Shown: positions 1 through 9,430, counted from the stretch's first letter. The stretch: 27,310 bases of DNA from a virus (IMGVR_UViG_3300027907_000041:1-27310), one strand, 5' to 3'. Program-made: numbers and translations. Notes: a model not told the origin generated them from the sequence alone.

Positions 1-1160
1 TCCCGCATCCACTTGACCGCTGTCTTCATCGCGGACAGGGTGTTGTTGATACCCATATCCGGCATCACGGTCTGAAGGGGCTGCATGAACTGCCGCAGCA
101 CTGCCCCCGGATTCCAAGCCAAGTTGGCCTGGTAGTTCCAGCTGACCATCATCGAAGTGAGGTCCCTCAAGTCACTCTTATTCAGGACCACAGCGATCTT
201 CTTGAACCCACTTGTCCCGTCCAGCTTGGTGAGAATCCGTCGCATCGACTCCGCGAGGGCGAGCTGCGTCGCATCGGGAGAGTGGCGGACCTGGTGAAGG
301 TAACGGAGGAACAGTTCCCCCGTCTGCGGGTTCATCTGATCCGCGAACGCCTTGAACTGGTTCACGGCGAGGTTCCAATGCGGGGCGAGGTGCGTCTCTG
401 TGCTCACCGCGCGGAAGAGGGTCTTCGCGATGATCTGTGCATCCAACTCCCTGTCCACCGGGGCCTCACCCGTCCTCACGGAGCGGGAGATCAAGCTGCT
501 GATTTTCCCCGGTGTCTTGATCTGACTGAACTTGCTGTAGTCTCCACCCATCGCCCGGATAGTGGGGACGAAGTTGCCCAGCAGCTCCGCAACGTCCTCT
601 GCACTGTAGTCCAGCTTCGCGAAGTAGTCCACATACGTCTTCATCAACTGATCGTGCATCGTCTGGACGTACGCAGCCTTCTCCGGCGGGAGTCCCTTGA
701 GGAGCGTCGCCTTCCCCTTCTCGTTCCCCGCCATCTCGAACAGCTCCTGGACCATCTCCCTCTCCTGCCGGGTGCTTCCAGAGAAGATCTTGGGGATGAT
801 GCTATACGACGCCTCCGCTAGGAACGTCTCAGCATCCCTCCGTCCCAACTCGATACTGCGATACCACGTCCAGAAGGGGATACCAGTCTCCCTCTGCAAG
901 TCCTGTAGCATGTTCCCTGTAGGGCGGAAGAAGCGGGTGATACTGGCGAAGACGCCCCCCTTATCTGGAGCCAGCTCCTTCCCACCCTTCTGGATGCTGT
1001 CCATAATCTCCTGGTTCATCGCGGCGTCAGAGATGTCCAGGTGCCGAGGGCCCTCAGCGTCGCGAGGCTCGAACGTCTCCTCCGACTGGCCAACGACCTC
1101 TTCCAGGTCCCTATTATCTCGCGGACCCCTAGCAGGGGGGCAGTTTGGCAAAGGCGGCAT
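1..1160 (-). CDS. Partial large virion/ejection-type protein (3' end outside window)
   Basis: An open frame runs from an ATG at 1160 to the window edge without a stop (386 codons seen). The start has a strong GGAGGAG ribosome site about 6 bases upstream. It overlaps the end of the preceding gene by 32 bases, a longer overlap than any other pair here. The visible protein is mostly helical and amphipathic, with a Pro-rich N-terminus (PPLPNCPPARGPR) and no Cys cluster or signal peptide. Near the cut end it has a stretch reading NLAWNPGAVLRQF, a style of sequence found in large phage internal and polyvalent proteins. I do not recognise a catalytic motif. Its place as the last of four large proteins after the tail genes suggests a protein packaged in the virion and delivered with the DNA. 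That role is inferred from position and style only. Confidence 0.8.
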   Translation of the reverse strand, partial: MPPLPNCPPARGPRDNRDLEEVVGQSEETFEPRDAEGPRHLDISDAAMNQEIMDSIQKGGKELAPDKGGVFASITRFFRPTGNMLQDLQRETGIPFWTWYRSIELGRRDAETFLAEASYSIIPKIFSGSTRQEREMVQELFEMAGNEKGKATLLKGLPPEKAAYVQTMHDQLMKTYVDYFAKLDYSAEDVAELLGNFVPTIRAMGGDYSKFSQIKTPGKISSLISRSVRTGEAPVDRELDAQIIAKTLFRAVSTETHLAPHWNLAVNQFKAFADQMNPQTGELFLRYLHQVRHSPDATQLALAESMRRILTKLDGTSGFKKIAVVLNKSDLRDLTSMMVSWNYQANLAWNPGAVLRQFMQPLQTVMPDMGINNTLSAMKTAVKWMR

Positions 1161-4100
1161 TCTTCTCCTCCGGTGGGAACATCCGATACTGACCCTGGCT
1201 ATCGGCCTGGAGCTTCCCCGCCATGAACTCTTCCTTCATGCTCTTGCTCTTGTACCAGCTGTACATGAAGGCGTCCGACGGATCTCTGCCCTTCAAGATA
1301 TCCAGGCCATCGGGAATCTTCCGGTCGATGTCGGATAAGATCACGTGCGTCGGCCGTGGCATCCCGTTCGCATCTCGGACCTCTACTCCCAGCTTCTGGA
1401 AGCCCTGCTCCCATTGCTTGAAGATCTGTTGCACCTTGTTCTCGTCGTACACGAACATCTTCTGCCTGCCGTTCACAAGCTCCGGTGCTGTCCACGTGCG
1501 GAGAGACCGCATCTGTGGAACCTTCTCTGCGAGGTTGTCGAGGAGCGCTTGGACCCGGTTCGGAGGAGACATAACACGGAGCGCAGCCTCCGTCAGCCCC
1601 TTACCTCCGGCCTGCTGGACTCCACCGATCTCAGCGTGGGGAACCACGTACATCTCCATCCCAGGCCTTCCAGCAGAGACGACCTCTTGGAAGGCCTGGT
1701 CCACAGCTTGCACGGGGAGGAAAGCCTTGGAGTCCACATCCGGATCCCGTCCCCTCTCCCGCCCCATGTTCCACGCCCGCTCCAACTCCCCCTCCAACTT
1801 CACCCCACTCTTCTTGATCGGGATCTTGGACACCGCAGCCATGGCTTCCATCGGGTGGTGGAACACTTGCTTCTCGCCTGCAAGGGCATTCTCCACCGTC
1901 CAGGTTCCCAACTTGGGGTCTCTCCTCACGCTGTAGCCACGAAGCGAGGCCTGCTTCTCTAACTCACCCGGCGACACGTAGCCAAGGTCAATGTCCGCAG
2001 CCTCCCGAAGGGTCATGCTCGGCTTCTGCTTCCCAGGAGCGTGGGTCGTGTGACTCACACGGAGGCGGACGGGAGTGGACTCAGGGACTCCTGCCTTGAT
2101 CAACTTCCGTGCTGCGTCCCTGAACTGGACCATGTTGGGATTCGTCCCCTGGGTCTTATCGAAGATCTCGTAGCTACGGAGAGTGCTTACCCGTTGAGTG
2201 GGATCGCCAAGCGTCCACCGACCGGTTACTGGGTCCTTGTACTTCACATCCGGACGCTGGGTCTTATCCGGAAGCCCCCTGGGATCGTGGATCTTCTGCA
2301 CCTTCCGCCTGGCCGAGGGGTCCAGGTCCTCGAGCGCAACGTTCTCGTCATAAACAATGCTCCGGTTCGTGATCCCGGAGGTCTTGGTCCGATCGATCTC
2401 ACCCTCGGCAGTCCGGACAACGAGCTGCTGCCTACGAGGCTCGAAGCCCGCAGTGAAGCGATTGTCCCAGTACCCCTCTGGCCCACTCGGAGCGAGGTCA
2501 CCCGCTGCAGCCTTCCCTCCGAAGCTCTGCCGATACGCACCGAACTCCGACGGGGCATTGGGCTGCGCGCGGTCCAGGCGGCCGATGTTCGCTCGGAGCC
2601 CAGTTTGTGACTCTGTCTCCTGGATCACAACAGGGGTAACGCTGAGGGTGAGAGTGTCATCCCGGTGACTGAAGCCTCGAACAAGCTCGTGCTCGTAGTC
2701 CGAGGCGGGGTCAGCGGACGTGAACTCCGGCTCCCTCCAATACCCACCCGGAGCGTCGAGCGGCTCGGGTGTCACGTCCCCCGTTCCGAGGTCCACGGTG
2801 AAGCGGCGTTCCTTCCCGCTACGATGGGCCCTGAGGTTGAGTACTGGTCCCTGAGTGGGGATGAGAGCGTTCACATCCGTGAATGGGGCGACGATCTCCT
2901 TGCCACCTACTTCGAGGCGGATGTACCCAGCCTGCAACTGCATCTGACGGAGTGCCTCAGGCATCGGTTCGGGTGGCGGCGTGGTCAACTCGCTCACACG
3001 ACGGGAGACACTCTGGCCAGCGGCCTGCCTCGCAGCAATATCGGCACTGTACGCCTTGAACTCGTCCCGGAGCTCCTCTACCAACTCCGGTGTCCCATGT
3101 TGAGAGGCTAGGGTCATCCGACGAGAGTAGTCCAGACGGCTCCACTGGTCCTGACTGACGTAGGGAACCAGTTCCTGCGGAACCGCTTCGGCCTCGTAGC
3201 TCCGGGAACGGGGAACCATCTCGCGGCCCTGCACCCGTGTTGGAAGATCGGGTTCCTCACCCGACATGAGCTTGGACCGGTACATCGTCTCGGGGGTATC
3301 TGCGAACTCAGGCCCGGAGGGTCCCTCTCCGGGTGTGGGACGAGCGGGACGCTTCCGACCCATTACGTTACCCTCTGCGTCCACTCGCTCGCCCGCTCGG
3401 TTCCAGAGGTACTCCCGACGTCGCTCTCCTGTACCTTGGACGACCTTCGTCTGCTCCGGGGTCACCAGGGTCACAGGCTTCCCCTGTCCCAGGTTCTCTG
3501 CGTAGAGCAACGCCTGGTCGGAGTCCTTGAACTTCTTCAGTGTAGTCCCGTCCTTCTTCCGTACGACCCACGTCTTCTTGTCCGTTGCACTCCTGTCCAC
3601 GATAAACTCAGAGGCGGGGACCTCTGTCAACATGGTCCCCTTCTTCGCCGGTATCCCGAGAGCCTCGCCCGAGAGGTCCTGTACCGGAACCTGGGCCACA
3701 GCGGCCGCCCGTTTCGCAGGAGCTGTATCCGGGCGCACTACAGCGACGTACTCACCCTTCCCGATGATCGACTTAGCGTACGCCTGGGCAGACTTCGAGT
3801 CCTCGAACTCCTCTAAGACCTCGTTGTTCTTCGTCCGGACGGTCCACTTACAGGGGCTGTGGCACTCCTCGCTGATCGTGACGTCCGGATTCTCCTTCGC
3901 GATAGAAGCCTTGACCTCTGCCGCCTTCCCCTCGACCATGGCCTTGTCTGCAGCCATGGACTCTTCCATCCGAGCTCTCGCCGCTTGGACCTCGGGCGTG
4001 TTCTGGGCGTACAACGCGTTCGCTCGAGTAGTAGCCTCCTTCGCGGTCGCGAACTCCTCTTCAACCCCGGTCGACTGTTGTACAATCCACTTCCCATTCT

Positions 4101-5616
4101 TCCCGTACACTCGGGTGCTTCCCGGTTCCATCCCCTCGACCGCAGCTCGACCCGGACCCCCACTGGCCGAGGCTCCTACCTCGAGGACTGTCCCGGTTAC
4201 CGTACCCCCGCCGGGCACCCGGACAGTGACCGAGGCACCCACCTGCGGCACGTTGCCACTGTGGGCCACGGTCCCTGGAGCAGGTGCCCCTTGAATCGTT
4301 CGCTTGGCCCCCGGACCGTTCTCCAAAAGGTTGAGCATCCACGAAGCGGCCCCCTTATCCGAGGCGCCGTACGTAGCGTCTAGGATCTCCACCTTATGAC
4401 CCATCAACCGTGCGGACTCCATCTTCTGGGCCCAACTGAAGACGGTGTTCCGGAACAGGTTCTTGTTCGCTCCCGTTGGATCGGACTTGAAGAGGGTCTC
4501 CTCCTCAATCCCGTTGATCCGGGTCTTTATGGTGACCCCGGAACCTCTCTCAACGCCCGCCTGAACGGTCCAGAAGTTGGGCGAGCGCATGTTAAAGGCT
4601 TCCACAATCTTCGCGGACTGGTGGGCGAGTGGAGTCTTCTCCGCCGGAGTCCCTTGTGTCGCCTTGAGCACCTGCTCCGCCGTCTCCACATCCTTCGTAG
4701 AGGACCCGTTCCGGATGGAGCCCATCTTAGACTCCACGTTGTCCGTATGCTGACCAGTCTTGGCAGCAATCTCTTCTACCACCTGGTCCAGCTTCTTCTT
4801 CCCCTCCCGGATCTCCGTCCGTAGTGCCCGATGGGTGGTGCCAAGTACAACCGCAGCGTCGAGGACGGCGCCTCCACCCGCGTTCAGCATCACATTGTAC
4901 ACCCGGTCTTCCCCGCTATCCGCTTCTGCGGCGATGCTGAACATCCCGCCGGCCGTGGCGCCCGCCGCCGCGATCCGAGCGACGCTCTTCGTTGCTGCAC
5001 CCACACGCCAGATAGCGTTCGCAGCCTTCACAGATCCGACACCTGGAATCGCGGTTCCCGCCAATTCAGCGAGGACCTGGGGAGCGTAGGATCCTGCCTT
5101 CGCTTCCGCAGGGCTGAAGCCCTCAACACCGTAGGAGGGCTGCTGGATGAACTTCTCCATCGTAGCCCGATCCGCTTCGGCCGTTTGACCCAGGCTCTCG
5201 TACCAGCCCGGCATCAACGAAGCGATAGGGGCCATCAGGCCGTGGAAGAAGCTCGCTGTGGGACCCCGGACCAGCGCCGCCGCAGCGGCTGTGTTCGCAA
5301 CGGGAGGCACGTACCCCTGCCTGCGGAATGTCTTCGCGGAGACAGCGCTCCCTCCCAACTTCTCCCTGTCGTAGCCCGGAGTGCCGGGAGTTTGGAAGGG
5401 GCTCCTGGTGATCGGGATCCCAAACGTCCCCTCAGCCTCGTTCCGGGCGTTCAAGTCCTTGATCAGAGCCTCGTCCGCCTCCTTGTCCACCTGGTCCTGC
5501 ACTGCACCAGAGGCAATCATCTCCAACTCTTCCATTGGAGTGAGAGGACGAGGCGTTCGGGGCTTAGCGAGCTCCTTCGCCCCAAGCGTGAGGACATCCT
5601 GGAGTGGATCGTTCAC
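1129..5616 (-). CDS. Giant 1495-residue internal virion / polyvalent-type protein
   Basis: A GTG start at 5616 overlaps the preceding stop by four bases (GTGA) and has GGAGATG upstream. Residues 1-100 are charged and Pro-rich. Residues about 103-137 and 176-260 are rich in Ala and Gly with hydrophobic helices (for example AAAALVRGP, AGGGAVLDAAVVLG), like membrane-active segments of phage ejection proteins. A small module occurs four times, around residues 507-538, 583-617, 672-709 and 1229-1265, with the pattern W-x-V-x(9,10)-F-x5-A-x3-[AV]. Between these lie long Pro/Gly-rich linkers. No protease, lysozyme or nuclease motif was recognised. Length, composition and position after the tail genes fit a protein carried in the capsid and injected into the host, as in T7-, P22- or SU10-like podoviruses. 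A multi-domain polyvalent effector is an alternative. Confidence 0.8.
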   Translation of the reverse strand: MNDPLQDVLTLGAKELAKPRTPRPLTPMEELEMIASGAVQDQVDKEADEALIKDLNARNEAEGTFGIPITRSPFQTPGTPGYDREKLGGSAVSAKTFRRQGYVPPVANTAAAAALVRGPTASFFHGLMAPIASLMPGWYESLGQTAEADRATMEKFIQQPSYGVEGFSPAEAKAGSYAPQVLAELAGTAIPGVGSVKAANAIWRVGAATKSVARIAAAGATAGGMFSIAAEADSGEDRVYNVMLNAGGGAVLDAAVVLGTTHRALRTEIREGKKKLDQVVEEIAAKTGQHTDNVESKMGSIRNGSSTKDVETAEQVLKATQGTPAEKTPLAHQSAKIVEAFNMRSPNFWTVQAGVERGSGVTIKTRINGIEEETLFKSDPTGANKNLFRNTVFSWAQKMESARLMGHKVEILDATYGASDKGAASWMLNLLENGPGAKRTIQGAPAPGTVAHSGNVPQVGASVTVRVPGGGTVTGTVLEVGASASGGPGRAAVEGMEPGSTRVYGKNGKWIVQQSTGVEEEFATAKEATTRANALYAQNTPEVQAARARMEESMAADKAMVEGKAAEVKASIAKENPDVTISEECHSPCKWTVRTKNNEVLEEFEDSKSAQAYAKSIIGKGEYVAVVRPDTAPAKRAAAVAQVPVQDLSGEALGIPAKKGTMLTEVPASEFIVDRSATDKKTWVVRKKDGTTLKKFKDSDQALLYAENLGQGKPVTLVTPEQTKVVQGTGERRREYLWNRAGERVDAEGNVMGRKRPARPTPGEGPSGPEFADTPETMYRSKLMSGEEPDLPTRVQGREMVPRSRSYEAEAVPQELVPYVSQDQWSRLDYSRRMTLASQHGTPELVEELRDEFKAYSADIAARQAAGQSVSRRVSELTTPPPEPMPEALRQMQLQAGYIRLEVGGKEIVAPFTDVNALIPTQGPVLNLRAHRSGKERRFTVDLGTGDVTPEPLDAPGGYWREPEFTSADPASDYEHELVRGFSHRDDTLTLSVTPVVIQETESQTGLRANIGRLDRAQPNAPSEFGAYRQSFGGKAAAGDLAPSGPEGYWDNRFTAGFEPRRQQLVVRTAEGEIDRTKTSGITNRSIVYDENVALEDLDPSARRKVQKIHDPRGLPDKTQRPDVKYKDPVTGRWTLGDPTQRVSTLRSYEIFDKTQGTNPNMVQFRDAARKLIKAGVPESTPVRLRVSHTTHAPGKQKPSMTLREAADIDLGYVSPGELEKQASLRGYSVRRDPKLGTWTVENALAGEKQVFHHPMEAMAAVSKIPIKKSGVKLEGELERAWNMGRERGRDPDVDSKAFLPVQAVDQAFQEVVSAGRPGMEMYVVPHAEIGGVQQAGGKGLTEAALRVMSPPNRVQALLDNLAEKVPQMRSLRTWTAPELVNGRQKMFVYDENKVQQIFKQWEQGFQKLGVEVRDANGMPRPTHVILSDIDRKIPDGLDILKGRDPSDAFMYSWYKSKSMKEEFMAGKLQADSQGQYRMFPPEEKNAAFAKLPPC

Positions 5617-7349
5617 TTCTTCATCTCCGCGTTGATCCTTGCGACTTCAGCCCAGTCACCCTTCTCGAGGGCCGTCTTCAGCGCCGCAGCGTTCTCCATG
5701 ACGTGGGTCTTCATCGCGATCGAACTGCTCGGATCCTGGATCACCCTCTTCGCGTAGTCGGCGTAGCCCTTCGCGATACTCTGACTGGTCTCCGGAGTGA
5801 TCTCTCCAACCATCTGAACGGGTCCACTCCTCGGATGTGGAAGCCCCATCCCGATACCCGTGCTCTGTGGAATCGGGTTCGTGGTGAGTGCGTGCGCTGT
5901 CCCTCGGAGTACGCCCTCGCCGAGTGCGGCCGCCTTCGCGCCCGCCTTCCAGTGTCGGTCGAGTTGGACCAGGAAGATCTCCTTCGCCAACTCGGTGTAA
6001 CCGATCCCCGGCTTGTAGTCGCAGGAGGCAGTCTCGGGGCCCGCAGACTTGCAGAACTCCTTCTGCATGTCCATTACGTACCGGGTCTTCTGCTCGTCGG
6101 TCGGTGCCCGCATGGCCAAGTCGTTCAGGGCCTTGAACCTGGGACTCTGGATCAACGCCTCCCGGTGATCGTCCTCGAACTTCAGCCTCTGGGCCTCTTT
6201 GATGGAGAGCTCGACCTCGGCCATCCTGTCCGGTGGGAGCACGAAGCCCTCTGGTGCCTTCCCGGTCGTCAACCACTTGTACGCGACCCCCTGTGCGATC
6301 TCTGGGTCCACTCCGTTGGTCACCAGGGTCGAGGCCGTCTTCATGGTCTCCTGGGCGAGTGCAGTCGCGGTCTTCTGCTTGTCGAGGGCGTACTCCGCCG
6401 CCCTAATCTGATAGGTCTTCTCGTCCAACGTGATCTTCTTCTTCGAGAGGGAAGCGCCGAGCCGCTTCTTCGTCTCCGGCGTGAGGACCTTGTCCGGGTT
6501 ATCAATGCTCTCCGCCCACTCACTAATATCCCTTGGATCAGCGTCCGGGAACTCTTTCAACAGTTCCGTCCGCCGTGCTACGGCCATCTTCGCGTACCAA
6601 CCGGGTGTAGAGGGAACCTCCTTCTCGACCTCTTGCTGGATCAAGCTCTGCTTCCCACGGAACGCGAGGATCCCTTCCTTGGTAAACGGGATGTCCAGGA
6701 GCTTCTGTAACGCGGCCTCATTCCCAGCCTCGACGTTCGACGTGAGGGTCTTGTTCCGAAGGACCTCTACCGCGGTCTTGCTCTCCTCGGCCTCTGCCTC
6801 CGCGACAGCCTTACGTCGGGCTGCAGCGAGCTGTGGTGACACAGTGTAGTCGGGGCGACCGCTTGCACTCTTAGGATTCCCGAAGGCATCCGTCCCCCTG
6901 CCGAAGGCATTCGCTGGAAGTCCTTCCGTCACCTCGAACGACGGAAGAGTTACACCACCAACTTTGGCCTCAGGAACCGTGTACTTCTTGAGAGGTGGCT
7001 CGTAACCCTCTTTCAGCGTCTCGTGTTCCTTCCGGTGCCGGAACCGAGTAAAGGGGCTCTCGTTCTCGTGCTTCATCCGTTCGATCCGCTTGGGATCAAG
7101 GATCCGCATCACCGCGGGCATGTTCTGCAACCGCGTTGCTTCCTCCGGATCCGTCTGCTTCAGCTTCGTGAGCTCCAGCTCCCACTTCGCTTGATCGATC
7201 TCTGCCTGCTCGAGGTCCTGCTTCTGCTTCTGCTCTATGATCTGATTCCTGGCGTAAGCCTGAACGATCTTCTCCAGCGCAGGGCCTAGTGACTCCATGA
7301 AGGAGGGCTCGACGATGTACGCTTCCTTCGTCTCACGAATTTTTGGCAT
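5613..7349 (-). CDS. Coiled-coil internal virion protein candidate (578 residues)
   Basis: The ATG at 7349 follows GGAGATG and overlaps the preceding gene by 17 bases. The protein is almost entirely alpha-helical and highly charged. Residues about 25-70 form a Gln/Glu/Lys-rich coiled coil (QKQKQDLEQAEIDQAKWELE). A Lys/Arg-rich stretch follows, and then repeated helical segments rich in Ala, Lys and Glu. Only two cysteines lie close together (C-x6-C near residue 437). No enzyme motif is visible. Its size, helix content and position between two other very large proteins suggest one of a set of ejection (internal virion) proteins. The short overlaps on both sides indicate translational coupling. 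The family is not recognised. Confidence 0.8.
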   Translation of the reverse strand: MPKIRETKEAYIVEPSFMESLGPALEKIVQAYARNQIIEQKQKQDLEQAEIDQAKWELELTKLKQTDPEEATRLQNMPAVMRILDPKRIERMKHENESPFTRFRHRKEHETLKEGYEPPLKKYTVPEAKVGGVTLPSFEVTEGLPANAFGRGTDAFGNPKSASGRPDYTVSPQLAAARRKAVAEAEAEESKTAVEVLRNKTLTSNVEAGNEAALQKLLDIPFTKEGILAFRGKQSLIQQEVEKEVPSTPGWYAKMAVARRTELLKEFPDADPRDISEWAESIDNPDKVLTPETKKRLGASLSKKKITLDEKTYQIRAAEYALDKQKTATALAQETMKTASTLVTNGVDPEIAQGVAYKWLTTGKAPEGFVLPPDRMAEVELSIKEAQRLKFEDDHREALIQSPRFKALNDLAMRAPTDEQKTRYVMDMQKEFCKSAGPETASCDYKPGIGYTELAKEIFLVQLDRHWKAGAKAAALGEGVLRGTAHALTTNPIPQSTGIGMGLPHPRSGPVQMVGEITPETSQSIAKGYADYAKRVIQDPSSSIAMKTHVMENAAALKTALEKGDWAEVARINAEMKK

Positions 7350-8958
7350 CGGCCATCTCCTTCGCAGCCGCGATCAGGATTCCCATCACGTCCACCAGGT
7401 GGATCGTCCGTCCATCACCCACTCCGAACACCCGCTTCATGTCCTGAGCCATCGGGCCGATGTGGACGGTCTCGCTGCCCTTATACCGCCACGTGCTCAC
7501 GTCCAGTTGACGAAGGCCCGCGAGGGTGCTGCCCTTGAAGGGCACCACATCTTCCTTCTCCTCCGCGTCAGACTTCGTGATCGCGGCAGCACCCAGCGTC
7601 CCCGCCAAGAGGCCAAGTGTTTGGAAGATGCTGTTCCCACTGCCCTGTACCACGGGCTTCGGATTGGGATTCGGTGGGAAGCCGGTCGCAAGGCCGAGAG
7701 CGTAGTTCATGTACGGGTTCTCCTGCTGACGGATGAACTCGTTGTACGGCCTCGTGATGTTCCCTTCCTGGATGCCCAGGTCCATGCCCGCAAGCTGTGC
7801 GAGGAGGCTCCCGTACTGTCCGTACCCTTGGGACTGCGCCGTGGTCATCCCGGGAATGATTCCCGCTCCTCCGAGCAACCTGTTCTGCGCACTTTCCCAC
7901 GCACCCTGTAACGCGGTGCCCTTCGCCACGTTCATATCGGCGATCGTCCGTCCCTGACCCCTCGCTACGGCCTCCGCCACATCGGAGCCCGCACCGAGGC
8001 CCATCGCTCCGTACTGCTCCCGGATCTGGGCCCCCACGTCCGCCAACTGCCCCTTCCCCTGCGTGTCGATCGCGTTCATCTGCTGCTCGAGCCCAGGATA
8101 CGCACCCTGCATCTGACCGATAAGGCTCTCGAACAGGCCGCCGTACTTGTTGGTCGTGCTAGCACCGGCCTGGCCCGCAGCGGCCGCCTGGTCCATGTAG
8201 GGGCTTCCCCCCATCATCAAGTTCCCCTCGTACCCCGGCATCTGTGCGTTGAAGTTGCTCGTGAGGAAAGCACCCAGTGCCTTCCGCAGCGCTTGGATGT
8301 CCGGGGGAATGTTCCCCGAGGTGTAGATGTTGTTGATCGCAGTGCCGGTTGGGCTATCACGAGGCGGTGCGTCCGGATCGTTCGGCACACAAACCCCGTT
8401 CTCCATGTGCATCCCACGGGGGCACCCACCTCCTGGATCCCCAGGAGCCTGTCCTGGTACGCAGTTCCCTTGCGAGTTCTTAACCTGTCCAGCGGGACAA
8501 CCACCCGTTTGGGCTGGTGGATCCCCTGGCAAGCAGACTCCTGGTGAAGGTGAGTACTGCCCAGGTGGGCAGAACGTACTATTACCAGGAGGAGGGGGAG
8601 TGTTCGTAGGGGGAGGGGTCGTCGTACCGCCTCCACCCCCACGAGGGTCCCCTCCCGTGTCTCCACCCGTGTCGAGGATTGGCTGGTACGTCCCACCCGT
8701 CCCCTGCGTCGAGAAGTAGTTCGCCAGGTCCCCTAAGCCGGTCATCCCACTCTGAGGAGGGGTGTACGACTGGGTCGTAGCGGGAGCAGTAGTAGGCGCA
8801 GCCGTCCGGGTCTGCGTGCCGGTCGGAGTCTGCTGCCCAGCCTGCTGTCCTACAAGTTGATCAATCGTCTGGTAGCGTGCGAGGGTATCCAGCTTCTGCT
8901 GGTGATACGGATCGTAGCCCAGGACGTCTAGCCCGAAGTAATCATTCGCTAAGGCCAT
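7333..8958 (-). CDS. Cys/Pro-rich virion protein with C-terminal S74 self-cleaving chaperone domain
   Basis: The ATG at 8958 shares its A with the preceding TGA stop and has GAGAGGAAC upstream. Three parts are visible in the 541 residues. Residues 1-125 are low-complexity Gln/Thr/Pro/Gly. Residues 129-193 carry three repeats of the form C-P-x-G-x(n)-G-x-C-[VL]-P. Residues 205-450 are Gly/Ala/Met-rich helices. The last 80 residues match the intramolecular chaperone (peptidase S74) pattern: Ser463-Asp464 at its start, W490-x-Y-K, HIGPMAQD at 499-506 and a terminal AAAKEM helix. In the family, cleavage occurs just before the Ser of the Ser-Asp pair after trimer folding, releasing the chaperone. 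S74 normally ends tail spikes and fibres. Here it ends a protein followed by ejection-type genes, so its virion location is uncertain. Confidence 0.88.
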   Translation of the reverse strand: MALANDYFGLDVLGYDPYHQQKLDTLARYQTIDQLVGQQAGQQTPTGTQTRTAAPTTAPATTQSYTPPQSGMTGLGDLANYFSTQGTGGTYQPILDTGGDTGGDPRGGGGGTTTPPPTNTPPPPGNSTFCPPGQYSPSPGVCLPGDPPAQTGGCPAGQVKNSQGNCVPGQAPGDPGGGCPRGMHMENGVCVPNDPDAPPRDSPTGTAINNIYTSGNIPPDIQALRKALGAFLTSNFNAQMPGYEGNLMMGGSPYMDQAAAAGQAGASTTNKYGGLFESLIGQMQGAYPGLEQQMNAIDTQGKGQLADVGAQIREQYGAMGLGAGSDVAEAVARGQGRTIADMNVAKGTALQGAWESAQNRLLGGAGIIPGMTTAQSQGYGQYGSLLAQLAGMDLGIQEGNITRPYNEFIRQQENPYMNYALGLATGFPPNPNPKPVVQGSGNSIFQTLGLLAGTLGAAAITKSDAEEKEDVVPFKGSTLAGLRQLDVSTWRYKGSETVHIGPMAQDMKRVFGVGDGRTIHLVDVMGILIAAAKEMADAKNS

Positions 8959-9428
8959 CAGAGTTCCTCTCGTATCACCCCAAGCAAGATCATGTCCTCA
9001 AAACCCTTCTCGTCCAACCACCCCCGACGGATGGTCCCTTCCCAGATGAAGCCGACCCGCTTGAGGAAGTCCCGCAACACGCGGTTTGACCACTTCATCT
9101 GGGCCCCTACTCGCTGGAGCCCCAGCTCCTCGCAGGCCAGCTTACAGGCCTCCCGGGTCACGGTCACCCTCTCCTTCCCAAGCTTCTGGTCCCAGAACAC
9201 AACGTTGAGGGTCGCTCTGTTCTGGGGCAAGACGTTTGTGAAGTAGACCAACCCAGTGTCCCCCACCTCGAGGAACCAGGACGCACGGTCCTGCGTGAGA
9301 TGCCAGGCGAACTGGCTGCGGTCCTGTTTAGGGACACGCAGCCCATCGTAGAGGGCCAGGATCCGCTGGATGTCCGCCAGGGACTGGAACTCAAGTAACC
9401 GCAGCGCTTCGCTCGCCTGGGTCGTCAC
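8958..9428 (-). CDS. GNAT-fold protein (acetyltransferase-like; possible head/tail assembly factor)
   Basis: A GTG start at 9428 has an exact GGAGGA site six bases upstream. The 156 residues fit the GNAT order. The middle strand region reads ATLNVVFW. A helix with EACKLACEELGLQRV follows. The C-terminal part (SNRVLRDFLKRVGF, then EGTIRRGW) corresponds to the family pattern N-x-x-(A/S)-x-x-(F/Y)-x-x-x-G-F. The usual Gln/Arg-x-x-Gly-x-Gly/Ala acetyl-CoA loop is not clearly visible, so catalytic activity is doubtful. P22-like phages carry a GNAT-like protein (gp14/DUF2824) among head assembly genes. The present gene also sits in a structural cluster, between fibre genes and ejection proteins, which suggests an assembly or virion-modifying role over cell metabolism. 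Confidence 0.75.
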   Translation of the reverse strand: MTTQASEALRLLEFQSLADIQRILALYDGLRVPKQDRSQFAWHLTQDRASWFLEVGDTGLVYFTNVLPQNRATLNVVFWDQKLGKERVTVTREACKLACEELGLQRVGAQMKWSNRVLRDFLKRVGFIWEGTIRRGWLDEKGFEDMILLGVIREEL

Positions 9429-9430
9429 GC

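Noticed and set aside
5604-6710. Plus-strand open frame of 368 codons opposite the coiled-coil protein
   Set aside because: Antisense shadow without ribosome site or domain; the minus-strand frame has the better start and coupling.
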